Assembly: GCA_008638375.1 (NCBI GenBank)
Contig: CM018052.1
Location: forward strand, 11,093,006 to 11,157,005
Direction of reading: 5' to 3'
From: Nyssa sinensis
Taxonomy: Eukaryota > Streptophyta > Magnoliopsida > Cornales > Nyssaceae
Length of the DNA stretch: 64,000 nucleotides
Under the pieces are notes generated by a model. It was not told the DNA's origin. It saw only the letters and a list, made by a program, of their open reading frames with translations, and searched no databases. Each line of letters starts with the position of its first letter. Positions within the stretch are counted from its first letter, which is position 1. This document shows, one piece after another, positions 1 through 10,439 of this stretch. Made by a program: the position numbers and the translations under genes.

Positions 1-939
1 TAATTTTATGGATTTAATCCTAAACCTCCTATTCTACTTTTTTTTTTGTGAGTACCTTAATCCCACTTTTCCTCTTCTTCCTCTTTTTTGTCTCAAGTTT
101 TATTAAGTCATTATTAACTAAAAATAACAATTTTATAACTATCTACTAACATACAATAACCCAGGTTTAGTTCCCTGATCCCACTTATCCTCTTTTTCTT
201 ACCACACTTTTCTTTTTTCTCTTTTCTTTCTCAATTTTTTTTAAGACTTTGTTTGGCTTAGAAGGAAACAAATATTAAAAAGTGAAAGTACTGAAAGATA
301 AAAGAAAAAAATAAAAAATGAAAAGAAAATCACTTTTTCCTATATTCCTTTGGTTATAAAAAAAAAAATAAGAAAGTTACAAGAAAAATTATATTTATTA
401 TTTGAAAAGTACCAATGTGAGAAGAATTTTTTGATAATTGTCTAAATTACCCTTATTTATAAATGCTTTAACTTTGTCATACTTGTATAAATTATGTGTC
501 ACAAATTAATAATAATTATAATAAACGATCCACCTTATTTTAAAAAAATCTAATTTTTTTTATTTTTATAAGAATTACCCAATTGTCTTTTTTTATATTG
601 GGTTAAAATATTTTACAAAAATATGAATTCTTCTTGTTAATCTATTGAATAATAAAATAACAAAGATGCAAACCATGTTAGGGAACTAAGTATACAAATC
701 TTAAAAGTCTTCTGACACTTAAAAAGTGATATTATAAATTTATATTATCCAAAAAAATTAAAATTTCTTATCACTATTTAAATACATAAAAAATTAATTA
801 CATATAACTATATATATATATATACATACATGTAATATATATATATATATATATTAGGTATCTATATTATCTTCAATATATATTAATTATATGTGTGTGT
901 ATATATATATATATATATTTATTTATTGTATAACATATG
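1..939. other. AT-rich non-coding flank
   Basis: No gene is seen. The stretch is very AT-rich with poly-T runs and TA/TG microsatellites near 810-920. Positions about 40-220 resemble 24410-24590 in order and wording (a 'taatcccac' motif, T/C-rich tract, 'attaagt', 'acatacaataac', 'atcccacttatcctc'), so this is a dispersed non-coding repeat. It ends at the target duplication of the Copia-1 element. Confidence 0.7.
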
Positions 940-944
940 AGATC
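940..944. repeat. Target site duplication AGATC, left copy
   Basis: AGATC directly precedes the LTR start (TGTAGATC) and is repeated after the far end of the element at 8435-8439. Five-base duplications are normal for plant Copia integrases. Confidence 0.92.
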
Positions 945-1448
945 TGTAGATCTGGATATTTAAATCAGTCTTTTGCAAATAAAAGGAAAAATCAGAAACT
1001 GTTTTAAGAAAACAGAATCTGTTGTTTTCGTTTAACAATAATACAGAAACAGAAACTTACAGAGTAATTGTTACAGAAAACAAAACCATAAAATACTTAT
1101 ATGAACAGAAACAAGAAAATTAAAATCTATAAAACAGAAACAGAATAGTTGGAAAATCATATGCTGTATTAGAATACAACAAATACTGTAAACACTTACA
1201 GAAACTGAAAACAGAAGAAGATCAAGGCTTGTGTTTAACACAATGACCTTAAGACGAAATACGGCCCTCGCAGTGGTGCTTACAAGTTGTTGGTCATCCG
1301 TTTCCCGGGATACAATGACCACAGCACTTAAAGATGAAGCACTCAAACTTCAGTGCACAACGAACCAAACAGTGACGGAACCCTCTCTCAAAACTGATGC
1401 ACGAAAATATAATTCTGAATGAATATAATATGAAATGAGGGTATGTGT

Positions 1449-1456
1449 ATTTATAG
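1449..1456 (-). promoter_or_regulatory. TATA box of the Copia-1 3' LTR
   Basis: TATAAATA read on the minus strand, about 105 bp downstream of the nearest 47-bp-period dyad. The same motif is at 7678-7685 in the other LTR. Position and orientation fit the U3/R promoter. Confidence 0.6.
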
Positions 1457-1560
1457 ACTTCTTCATGACTGTTTGGTACAGTCATGAAGGTTCAGTTGTG
1501 TCTGTTCATGGCGAATAGACACAGGGAAGATGACTGTTCAGTCAAACCAACGCCATCGCA

Positions 1561-1668
1561 AAACGACGGCGTTTAGGACTCCCAACGGTAACCGTACGCA
1601 TGTCGCAAAACGACAGCGTTTCGGAATCCCAATGGTAACTTAAACGCAAGTTTAAAACGACTGCGTTT
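1561..1668 (-). promoter_or_regulatory. Tandem dyad array in the U3 region (3 copies)
   Basis: AAACGANNGCGTTT occurs at 1561-1574, 1608-1621 and 1655-1668, exactly 47 bp apart. The arms AAACG and CGTTT are inverted copies of each other. By comparison with the tandem U3 boxes known from tobacco Tnt1 and Tto1, these may be enhancer elements; that role is inferred. Confidence 0.55.
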
Positions 1669-2181
1669 TCTAGTTGGAAAATTTTAAATAAATTTTCTCC
1701 AAAAAGATATATACACAGCAAGCCCAAGCCCAGGCCCAGGCCCAGAACCCAGACCCCGAGCCCGAGCCCGGCCCGGTTCGGTGCGGGGCGGGGCGGCAGC
1801 GGCAACTCGCGCGCGTGTGTAGTGGTCCAAGCAGTTGCTTAGGTCCTCCCTCTTCCACAAAATTGGGGTGCCCCTTGGGGCCCAAACCCCAAAGCAAGGT
1901 ATGTGTATATATACTTTTTAACAGCCTTGTTTTCATCCTATGTGGGACACAAGTTTTTTGCACAAGTTTCAAGGTTTAGTTACCATTCCCAAGTGGTGAT
2001 GTTTGGAGACAATTTCTCATTCACCCCTTAATGGTTTTGAGCAACCCAATATTTAATCTTCATCTCCTCATGGAGGAGGAACACATTCCCATGTGGACCC
2101 ACTAAAATTAATTTGTGGGACCCACTTTAATTTTAGCTCAAAGATGGCTAATTTAAATGCTCAAAACCCATTTTTCCAACA

Positions 2182-2190
2182 ATCCCCCAC
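2182..2190 (-). promoter_or_regulatory. Copia-1 polypurine tract
   Basis: Minus-strand GTGGGGGAT immediately before the 3' LTR start TGTTGG. It is the standard plus-strand DNA priming site of Copia elements. Confidence 0.85.
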
Positions 2191-2768
2191 ATGAATGAAA
2201 TTGACTGACAGTAATGCAAATAACATGCGGACACTAAGAGAGAGTTCATTTAGAAATTTCCTGTATAGAGCAAGGTAGCTTGTAGCCTTGAACCTTCCCT
2301 TGTGAAATGCTATCGGGGTTACTAATTGATCAGTGAACATGATGTCTTGAACTGTTCAATCGTTTATGTAAACCAAGACAACAGCATTCACACAGAATCT
2401 TTCCTGACACAGTTGGTTCTCATGATTGTGTTCATTTTGGCCCTGAACAATTCCTGGTTTCATGAGTGCTCCTAGAGAAGTTAGCCTTTATCATTCTCAT
2501 AGAACCGACCCAGTTCACACTCACATAGGTGATTTCTTATAAAGAGTATTCTGCTATACCCGACTTGTCCTTAACAAGATATAAGAATCATTAAAAGCTT
2601 AGCTTACCCTGTTCAACGCTGTAGGCATCACTATTCTAATCATAGGAATGAGTAGGAGATTTGATTTTCATAGTGATATCAATGAGTCACACACAATTCG
2701 GTTGTCCCTTTGAACCTAGATCTTGGGATCTCCAGTCAGCTAGGTTGGGTTGCCATTATGGCGACTCT
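2191..2768 (-). other. Copia-1 3' untranslated region
   Basis: Non-coding stretch between the pol stop and the polypurine tract. No ORF of note. Similar-length 3' UTRs follow pol in Copia-2 further along this window. Confidence 0.7.
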
Positions 2769-3110
2769 TTAGTGTATAGGCTTTAATCCCATTCCCCTCG
2801 ATGATTTATTCACTTGCTCTCTGGTCAAACCTTTGGTTAACGGATCCGCAATGTTATCTTTTGACCTTATGTATTCAATGGTCATAATACCATTAGAGAG
2901 AAGTTGTTTCACAGTATTATGTCTTCGACGAATATGTCGAGACTTACCGTTATACATATGACTCTGTGCCCTACCAATCGCTGATTGACTATCGCAATGA
3001 ATACAAAGAGCAGGCACAGGTTTTGGCCATATTAGAATATCTTTTAGGAAGTGACGAAGCCATTCGGCTTCTTCCCCAGCTTTATCTAGTGCAATAAACT
3101 CAGATTCCAT
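2769..3110 (-). pseudogene. Copia-1 pol, C-terminal RNase H
   Basis: Open reading frame of 113 codons carrying the end of Copia RNase H: ESEFIALDKAGEEAEW, then HCDSQSAI with a catalytic-type Asp, SRHIRRRHNTVKQLL, DNIADPLTKGL with the last conserved Asp, and the usual Copia terminus near GMGLKPIH. It is cut off from the upstream RT frame by a TGA where the family has Trp (AVS-stop-KSSKQ, just left of 3147). In the intact element this domain removes the RNA strand of the RNA:DNA hybrid. Confidence 0.93.
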
Positions 3111-3146
3111 CGTGGATCTAGCAATGCACGTTTGCTTAGAAGATTT

Positions 3147-3806
3147 TCAAGACACCGCTCCACCACCAAGTGTAAACAGATAGCCACTTGTGGACTTCGA
3201 GTCTTTGGTGTCGGATATCCAATTTGCGTCGCAATATCCTTCAAGTACTGCTGGATATCTTGAGTAGTGCAATCCAAAGTTTTGGGTATATTTGAGATAT
3301 CTCAAAACCCTAACTATTGCCTTCCAATGGTCCAGACCTGGATTACTTGTGTATCTACTCAATTTGCTGATAGCGTAAGCTATGTCTGGATGGGTACAAT
3401 TCATGACATACATTAGGCTGCCAATTATTTGTGCATATTCTAGTTGTGATATGCTTTTGCCATTATTCTTAGATAGATGTAAATTTACATCTACAGGTGT
3501 TCTCGCTGGACTGCTATCATCTTGTTTAAATTTCTTAAGAATTTTCTCAATATAATGTGATTGAGATAATATTAGTCCTTCCGATGTTCTAGAGATTTTT
3601 ATCCCAAGTATTACATCGGCAACACCTAAGTCCTTCATGTTGAATTTGTTATTCAACATTTTCTTGGTAGTTTTAATGACTTCATTATTATTACCCATAA
3701 TGAGCATATCATCAACATAAAGACAAATAATGACAAACCCATGTTCGATGTTCTTGACATATACACATTTGTCACACTCGTTGATTTTGAACCTAGTTGA
3801 CATCAT
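3147..3806 (-). pseudogene. Copia-1 pol, RT C-terminal half and RNase H start
   Basis: 220-codon block with the RT catalytic box [10 protein letters not shown] near its N-terminus, the connection [14 protein letters not shown], then [20 protein letters not shown] and the RNase H entry [17 protein letters not shown]. It is in the usual order after the 3828-4322 block but separated from it by a TAG in place of Trp (KQ-stop-HEKFD). It ends in a TGA, again at a Trp position. Both catalytic Asp residues of YVDD remain, so inactivation here is by nonsense codons only. Confidence 0.93.
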
Positions 3807-3827
3807 TACACTGTCAAATTTCTCATG

Positions 3828-4322
3828 CTATTGCTTAGGTGCTTGCTTTAACCCATAAAGGGATTTAACAAGGCGACAAACTTTCTTTTCTTGACCTGGA
3901 ACAATAAACCCTTCGGGTTGTTCCATGTATATTTCTTCATCCAAATCACCATTTAAGAAAGCTGTCTTTACATCCATTTGATATATCTCAAGATTGTGTA
4001 TAGCTGCAATAGCTATTAACATTCGAATGGATGATATTCTCGTAACTAGTGAATATGTATCAAAATAGTCCAAGCCTTCCTTTTGCTTGTAACCTTTGAT
4101 AACCAGTCTGGCCTTATATTTATCGATAGATCCATCTGCTTTCATTTTCTTCTTGAATATCCATTTATAACCAAGAGGTTTTGAACCTGATGGAAGATCC
4201 ACTAGTTCCCATGTATGATTTTGTAGAATGGATTCTACTTCATCGTTAATAGCCTCTTTCCAATATGGAGCTTCAGGGCTCGACATTGCTTCTTTAAAGC
4301 TTCGAGGCTCATCTTCTAACAA
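3828..4322 (-). pseudogene. Copia-1 pol, RT N-terminal half
   Basis: 165-codon block with the start of RVT_2: EAPYWKEAINDEVESI, WELVDLPSG, GYKWIFKKKM, YKARLVIKGY, then QMDVKTAFLNGDLDEEIYM and SLYGLKQAPKQ. DVKTAFLNGDL carries the first catalytic Asp. The frame continues upstream without a good Met as the integrase-RT linker, but is interrupted there by a TAG around 4455 and the TGA at 4617. Confidence 0.93.
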
Positions 4323-4616
4323 ATACGTTAGAAAATCTGGACCAAAAGATTTTGATATTCTAGCTCTTTTGCTGAGTTTAGGTTCATCATCATCTTGTTG
4401 GCCTTGACTACTGCTTATTGCAGTATCATGAGTTCTTTTACTTGAGTTTGTCTCCTATGTGGATTTGTAAGGAAACACATTTTCAAAGAAATATGCATTC
4501 CTTGACTCGATAATAATATTGACATGCATATCAGGAATTTCAGATTTATGAATCAGAAAACGATATGCACTATTATTATGAGCATACCCAATGGAAACAC
4601 AATCAACTGTTTTTGG

Positions 4617-6758
4617 TCATATTTTAACCTTTTTAGGTATAGGTACCGCCACTTTAGCCAAACACCCCCACACTTTTAAGTATTTGTAAGAAGGTCTTCG
4701 ACCTTTCCACAACTCGTAGGGGGATTTATTGGTTTTCTTTTGAGGTATTCGGTTGAGAATATAGTTTGCGGAAAGAATTGCTTCCCCCCACAAATTCTGA
4801 GGTAGTCCAGAACTTAATAGTAATGCATTCATCATTTCTTTTAAAGATCTGTTCTTTCGTTCAGCAATCCCATTTTGTTGAGGTGAATAGGGTGCAGTTG
4901 TTTGGTGTACTATACCATGTTGTGAACAAAATTCACCAAAAGGTACTTCATATTCACCTCCTCTATCACTTCTAATCACCTTGATTTTTCTATCAAGTTG
5001 GTTCTCAACCTCATTCTTGAAATGTTTAAACATTTCTAATGCCTCATCTTTACTTCTCAATAAGTAAACATAACAGTATCTTGTGCAGTCATCAATGAAT
5101 GTAAGAAAATATTTCTTACCACCTCTAGTTTGAATAAATTTCAGATCACAAATATCTGAGTGTATTAATTCTAGAGGTTCACTACTTCTTTCAATTGATT
5201 GAAAAGAAGTTCTAGTAAGTTTAGATTCCACACAAATCTCACATTTATGATTTGGATCTATTTCAAATTTAGGCAAACATTCCATATTAATTAATCTATG
5301 CAATGTATCAAAATTAACATGTCCTAGTCTACCATGCCACACATTTGAAGACTCAAGCATATAAACAGAAGATGTGTTCTTATTATTATTACTTTTAATT
5401 GGAGGTACAATGGTCATTACATTCATCTTGAAGAGCCCATTACTCATATACCCCTTCCCCACATACATCCCATTTTTGGTGAGGATAAACTTGTCAGATA
5501 CAAAGACCAATTTAAAACCCTTTTTACTCAACAATGAGCCTGACACGAGATTCTTTCGAATTTCTGGCACATGCAGCACATCATTGAGAGTAAGCTCCTT
5601 GCCTGAAGTCATTTTCAATACCACATTCCCTTGGCCTTCAACCTTAGAAGAAGAAGAGTTGCCCATAAAGAGTTGTTCCCCATTATCTATGCTTTGATAT
5701 GATGAGAACATCTTCTTGTCAGAACAAACATGACGAGTAGCCCTTGTGTCTACCCACCATTCCTTGGTATTACTGCCAATGAAGTTCACTTCAGAAACTA
5801 CGGCTGAGAGATTCATATCTGAGACATTATTTGACAGGCCGTCCATTTCAGTCACATTAGCTTGAGGGCGTTTCTTCTTTGGGTTTCCTTGGTCCTTGCG
5901 GCTGTGGCAATCTTTAGCACGGTGCCCTTGTTTGTTGCACACATAGCACTTGCCTTGAAACTTCTTATGTGCACCTTGCTTGGAACCATTGCCATTATGC
6001 TTCCTCTTCTTATTATTGTGAGAACTTTGCCCTTGTTCCACAACATTGGCCTTAGATTCCATGACCATTTTTCCTGCCTTCTTTTTGGAAGCACGGTTAT
6101 CTTCCTCTATCCTCAATTGGACAATCAAGTCTTCAAGCTTCATCTCCTTGCACTTATGCTTAAGGTAGTTCTTGAATTCCTTCCATAATAGTGGCAATTT
6201 TTCAATGATTGCAGCCACTTGGAATGATTCACTCAAAGACATTCCTTCAGCATGAATCTCGCGTAGGATGACTTGCAAGTCTTGAACTTGATTGATGATT
6301 GTTTTGGAATCAACCATCTTGTAGTCCAAGAATCTGCCGACAATAAATTTCTTCATTCTGGCATCCTTAGTCTTGTACTTTCTGTCAAGTGAATCCCACA
6401 ATTCCCTTGTAGTCTTGATGGTACAATACACATTATATAATGTGTTGTCTAACCCGTTGAGGACATAATTCCGGCAAAGGAAATCTGCATGCTTCCATGC
6501 CTCCACGGCAGCAACCACTTGCCTATCCGTCTCATTTTCCCTCAAAGCAGGAGCATCTTCTCTAAGGAACCGAGCCAAATTCAGGGTCGTAAGATAGAAC
6601 AACATCTTTTGTTGCCATCTTTTGAAATCAGACCCATTGAATTTCTTGGGTTTTTCTCCATGGTTCACGGGCACAGTTCCGACCATTACAGTAGATGACA
6701 TAACAGGAGAAGGTGTCACCACAGTAGTAGTAGGGGCAGGGGTAGTATCAGTAGCCAT
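4617..6758 (-). pseudogene. Copia-1 gag-protease-integrase ORF (713 codons)
   Basis: The 5' part of the Copia polyprotein, starting at the ATG at 6758. Order: gag capsid-like region (about residues 36-225, [13 protein letters not shown] and [11 protein letters not shown] motifs); CCHC zinc knuckle [14 protein letters not shown] at 271-284; protease active-site region at 334-345; gag-pre-integrase with H480 and CEIC 506-509; integrase core with D535, D598 and E633. The protease motif reads D337-T-R-A, whereas aspartic proteases have D-S/T-G-A, so this copy's protease is probably dead. The ORF ends at a TGA (4617-4619) where relatives continue into the linker to RT, so the polyprotein is truncated. 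Downstream blocks (2769-4322) hold RT and RNase H. Confidence 0.95.
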
Positions 6759-7174
6759 TAAGAAACTGAAAACAGTACAAAATATTCAAATTCAGTCAAA
6801 AATTCAGAAACAAATTCTGAATATCAAGTTCTGTAAATCTGTTATATAAAACAGATGTATTTCAAGTTGAATAAATTCATAACAGTATTTCAGTATACCA
6901 ATTTGTAAAAATCAAGTTCTGAAAAAATCAAAACAGTATAAAATTGATATATATATATAACAGAATCTATATAACAAACAGATTGAAAATAATAATAATA
7001 TATATATATATATATATATAACAGAATCTATATAACAAACAGATTGAAAATAATAATAATATTAATAATAATATTAATTTTCTGTATTTAACTTTTTTCC
7101 TATATTTTCCCAAGTTCTGAAATAGAAACTGAAATAACAAACAGATTTATAAAAATGATATTTCATCTTAAGAT
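6759..7174 (-). other. Copia-1 5' leader
   Basis: Between the 5' LTR and the gag ATG. AT-rich, with a ~60-bp direct duplication ('ataacagaatctatataac', near 6957 and 7018) and a TA microsatellite. Sequence next to the LTR on the minus strand reads ATCTTAAGATG, which is not the usual Met-tRNA primer site. Confidence 0.7.
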
Positions 7175-7677
7175 TGTATATTTGGATTTTTAAATCAGTC
7201 TTTTGCAAATAAAAGGAAAAATCAGAAACTATTTTAAGAAAACAGAATCTGTTGTTTTCGTTTAACAAGAATACAGAAACAGAAACTTACAGAGTAATTG
7301 TTACAGAAAACAAAACCATAAAATACTTATATGAACAGAAACAAGAAAATTAAAATCTGTAAAACAGAAACAGAATAGTTGGAAAATCATATGCTGTATT
7401 AGAATACAACAAATACTGTAAACACTTACAGAAACTGAAAACAGAAGAGGATCAAGGCTTGTGTTTAACACAATGTCCTTAAGACGAAATACGGCCCTCG
7501 CAGTGGTGCTTACGAGTTGTTAGTCGTCCATCTCCCAGGATACAATGACCACAGCACTTAAAGATGAAGCACTCAAACTTCAATGCACAACGAACCAAAC
7601 AGTGATGGAACCCTCTCTCAAAACTGATGCACGAAAATATAATTCTGAATGAATATAATATGAAATGAGGGTGTGTG

Positions 7678-7685
7678 TATTTATA
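7678..7685 (-). promoter_or_regulatory. TATA box of the Copia-1 5' LTR
   Basis: TATAAATA on the minus strand, downstream of the four dyads. The transcript would start about 30 bp further on, near 7650, and run toward lower coordinates. Confidence 0.6.
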
Positions 7686-7790
7686 GACTTCTTCATGACT
7701 GTTTGGTACAGTCATGAAGGTTCAGTTGTGTCTGTTCATGGCGAATAGACACAGGGAAGATGACTGTTCACTCAAACCAATGCCATCGCA

Positions 7791-7945
7791 AAACGATGGC
7801 GTTTAGGACTCCCAACGGTAACCGTATGCATGTCGCAAAACGACTGCGTTTTGGACTCCCAACGGTAACCTTACGCATGACGTAAAACGACAGCGTTTCG
7901 GAATCCTAATGGTAACTTAAACGCAAGTTTAAAACGACTGCGTTT
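7791..7945 (-). promoter_or_regulatory. Tandem dyad array in the U3 region (4 copies)
   Basis: AAACGANNGCGTTT at 7791, 7838, 7885 and 7932, all 47 bp apart. This LTR has gained (or the other lost) one unit since insertion. Regulatory function is inferred from position relative to the TATA box. Confidence 0.55.
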
Positions 7946-8434
7946 TCTAGTTGGAAAATTTTAAATAAATTTTCTCCAAAAAGATATATACACAGCAAGC
8001 CCAAGCCCGAGCCCGAGCCCGAGCCCGGCCTGGTGCGAGGCGGGGCGGCGGCGGCGGTGTGCGCGCGCGTGTGTGGTGGTCCAAGCATTTGCTTAGGTCT
8101 TCCCTCTTCCACAAAATTGGGGTGCCCCTTGGGGCCCAAACCCTAAAGCAAGGTATGTGTATATATACTTTTTAATAGCCTTGTTTCCATCCTATGTGGG
8201 ACACAAGCTTTTTGCACAAGTTTCAAGGTTTAGTTACCATTCCCAAGTGGTGATGTTTGGAGGCAATTTCTCATTCACCCCTTAATGGTTTTGAGCAACC
8301 CAATATTTAATCTTCATCTCCTTATGGAGGAGAACACATTCCCATGTGGACCCACTAAAATTAATTTGTGGGACCCACTTTAATTTTAGCTCAAAGATGG
8401 CTAATTTAAATGCTCAAAACCCATTTTTCCAACA

Positions 8435-8439
8435 AGATC
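8435..8439. repeat. Target site duplication AGATC, right copy
   Basis: AGATC follows the LTR end (CCAACA) and matches 940-944, which confirms a single insertion event with no later recombination between flanks. Confidence 0.92.
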
Positions 8440-8840
8440 AGCTATAAACAAAAAGAGTTACAGCATGAAAGAATTTCTATCACTAGTAGAAGAAAAGAGA
8501 AGTTGCAGAAAAAAAAATAATATTGGATAAGATGGAAATATAGATTATCTATAAATATTTTCACGAGAAATATAATTTTTCATTTTTTTTGAGGGAAACT
8601 AAAAGTCACATTTTTGAACAAAACAAGTAATTACGTAGATGTGATTTTTACAAGAATTTTTCTCTTTCTTGCTAACCAAATCTCTAATAATTTTTTTTTT
8701 CTCTTTCCTTTCCTTTCTATTACTTTCCGCCTAATCAAACGGATCCTTGAGTAATAAGACAATATAATAACAAGAGAAAAACATGTATTATTACAAACGC
8801 AATAAAATACACACAAACAAAAAAAAATTATATTAAGAAG
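8440..8840. other. Non-coding AT-rich segment
   Basis: Host or older-repeat DNA that continues 1-939 across the Copia-1 insertion. T/C-rich tracts with 'ctaaccaaat' and 'ctaatcaaacgg' near 8660-8745 look like eroded inverted ends related to 'gtttggcttagaagg' near 250, possibly a small MITE interrupted by Copia-1. No gene. Confidence 0.4.
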
Positions 8841-10276
8841 TGTTGTCTAGATATTTACCCTAAAGGAGGAGTGAATAGGATATTTAGCAAATGTTAACAA
8901 GTTTTACACACTTTAAAAATGTATGCAAAAAATGCATATGTAAAAGAGTGTAGAGAGAGAACAAACACAAATTTTTTGAATGTTCAGAAAACTTCCTACG
9001 TCCTCAACTCAAGCATCTCCACTTGAGTTTTTTCACTATCTTGATCTCCTTGTAGGTAGATGTTAAACATTTATAATCAGAGCTCCTAACTCTTTGCCCA
9101 GTAAAATATCCCATTTTACCTCACAAGAGTAGCACCTACCCTCAAATCTCAGCATAATGAGAAGATAAGAAGTTTGTTGACTAACAAACAGTCTCTTCAA
9201 GAGTAGATTGATATGATATATGCTCACTCTTTATAGATAGATCAGGTAAACACTCGGAATATTTAAGATGAGTAAAACTTTTATATTTCGATTTTTAATA
9301 GTAAGATCTAAGGTTAAGAATAGAGATGTAGAAGCGTAAGCTTGTAAAGATATAGTATTAATGCTTTAGTCAACCTCTATTTATAGCACTTAAATGAATA
9401 TAGTCGTTGTATTTCAAAATAGAGTCGTTCCCCTCTTTTTTATTTATTTAAAGTATGAATTTCAAAAGTGTTAGATCGACAAATTCAATCGATTAAATCA
9501 TCAACCAGTCGGTCAGATCAACTAATTTTTCTAGAAGGTTTGAAGTTCAAGTGTTCAAGAACAACTAATCGGCCAGATCAACTAATTTGTCCAGAGGGTT
9601 TGAAGTTCAAGTGTTCAAGAACAATCAATCGACTGGTTCTGATGTACATTGTTTTAGCCTTTAAAAGTTAGTAAACTGAGTCTTCTAAAAGGTTGACTGT
9701 GTTGGACAGCATGTTCAGGCTATGTTCTTGAAAAGGTCACTCAATCCACTCGTTTGTTTAGTGTAAAAAACAAAAAAACTTAAGAATCAATCGATTGGTT
9801 CTTGAAACTAGTTAACTGGTTTTGACTGAAAGTGCTTTCTTGCTTATTTTCACAGTATACTATTTACAAAACCTTTGATCTTTCAAAACTTAAAGTGTGT
9901 TAATGTATTGTTTTAAAAAAAACAGTTTTAGGGTTTATTCTAGTTTATCATTTTAAATAGTCAAAGCATATGACCAATGATCAATCTAATCCTAAATTAC
10001 TCGAAATCTAAAATAAAGAAAACAGAAAGTCTTCTCTTGACTTGTTTTGATTCCCTAGGCTTGAGTATATACATTTGTTTAAATCATCTTAAGAGCATTC
10101 CACTTAAGTGGAATCCTTAAGTTTTATGAACTTTGTCATTTTTGGTTAATAATCTTCTTTGACGTAGATGACCTATTTGCATTGTCACTAGAATAAAACA
10201 TTAGTCCACATGGACAGTTCCTTCTTATCATCAAAATTATTAAGTTGCCCTTGGTTGAAAACCCTTAGGGCTAATA
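8841..10276 (-). repeat. LTR of the SIRE-like Copia relic (approximate ends)
   Basis: Begins on plus with TGTTGTCTAG and runs to the polypurine tract. 8900-9200 is clearly homologous, inverted, to 61150-61400 (shared 'aaacttcctacgtcct' and 'actcaagc' motifs and same order of flanking motifs). Contains repeated motifs such as 'aatcgattg' and 'cggtcagatcaacta' at 9480-9850, which also occur near 11950-12250 and 60480-60860. Confidence 0.6.
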
Positions 10277-10278
10277 AT

Positions 10279-10290
10279 CTCCCTCTTTTT
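10279..10290 (-). promoter_or_regulatory. Polypurine tract of the SIRE-like relic
   Basis: Minus-strand AAAAAGAGGGAG, preceded by TTTTGTCATCAT and followed by ATTATTAGCC. This arrangement is typical of the 3' end of SIRE-type Copia elements. Confidence 0.6.
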
Positions 10291-10439
10291 ATGATGACAA
10301 AACATTATTCTTTGTTAAATACAAATAGTAAAACAAGGACAAAATTTATAGAGAATTATTATTTTTCATATATGCTCCCCCTATCAAATTTTAATATTAA
10401 ATTCATGCCTCAATATGAATAGATTACGTAGTTAGGCAT

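Larger units (their letters stand above)
945..2181 (-). repeat. Copia-1 3' LTR
   Basis: 1,237 bp, near-identical to 7175-8434. It carries three copies, at an exact 47-bp period (1561, 1608, 1655), of the dyad AAACGANNGCGTTT. On the minus strand these lie upstream of a TATAAATA box at 1449-1456. A CCCAAGCCC/CCGAGCCC-type GC-rich tract near 1715-1800 also varies between the two LTRs. Confidence 0.95.
945..8434 (-). mobile_element. Complete LTR retrotransposon, Ty1/Copia superfamily (Copia-1)
   Basis: A full-length 7,490-bp element read on the minus strand. Both ends are LTRs (945-2181 and 7175-8434) that start TGTTGG on the element's own strand and finish in TACA. The host sequence AGATC occurs at 940-944 and again at 8435-8439, a perfect 5-bp target duplication that fixes the boundaries. 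Inside, the order gag, protease, integrase, RT, RNase H is the Copia order. A GTGGGGGAT polypurine tract abuts the 3' LTR. The reading frame is broken by several nonsense codons and the two LTRs differ by roughly 3% plus indels, so this is an old copy that could move only with help. I did not find a canonical TGGTATCAGAGC primer-binding site beside the 5' LTR. Confidence 0.96.
7175..8434 (-). repeat. Copia-1 5' LTR
   Basis: 1,260 bp, the partner of 945-2181. It has four rather than three copies of the 47-bp dyad unit (7791, 7838, 7885, 7932) and a shorter GC-rich CCCGAG tract near 8000. TATAAATA on the minus strand at 7678-7685 marks the likely promoter of the element. Confidence 0.95.
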
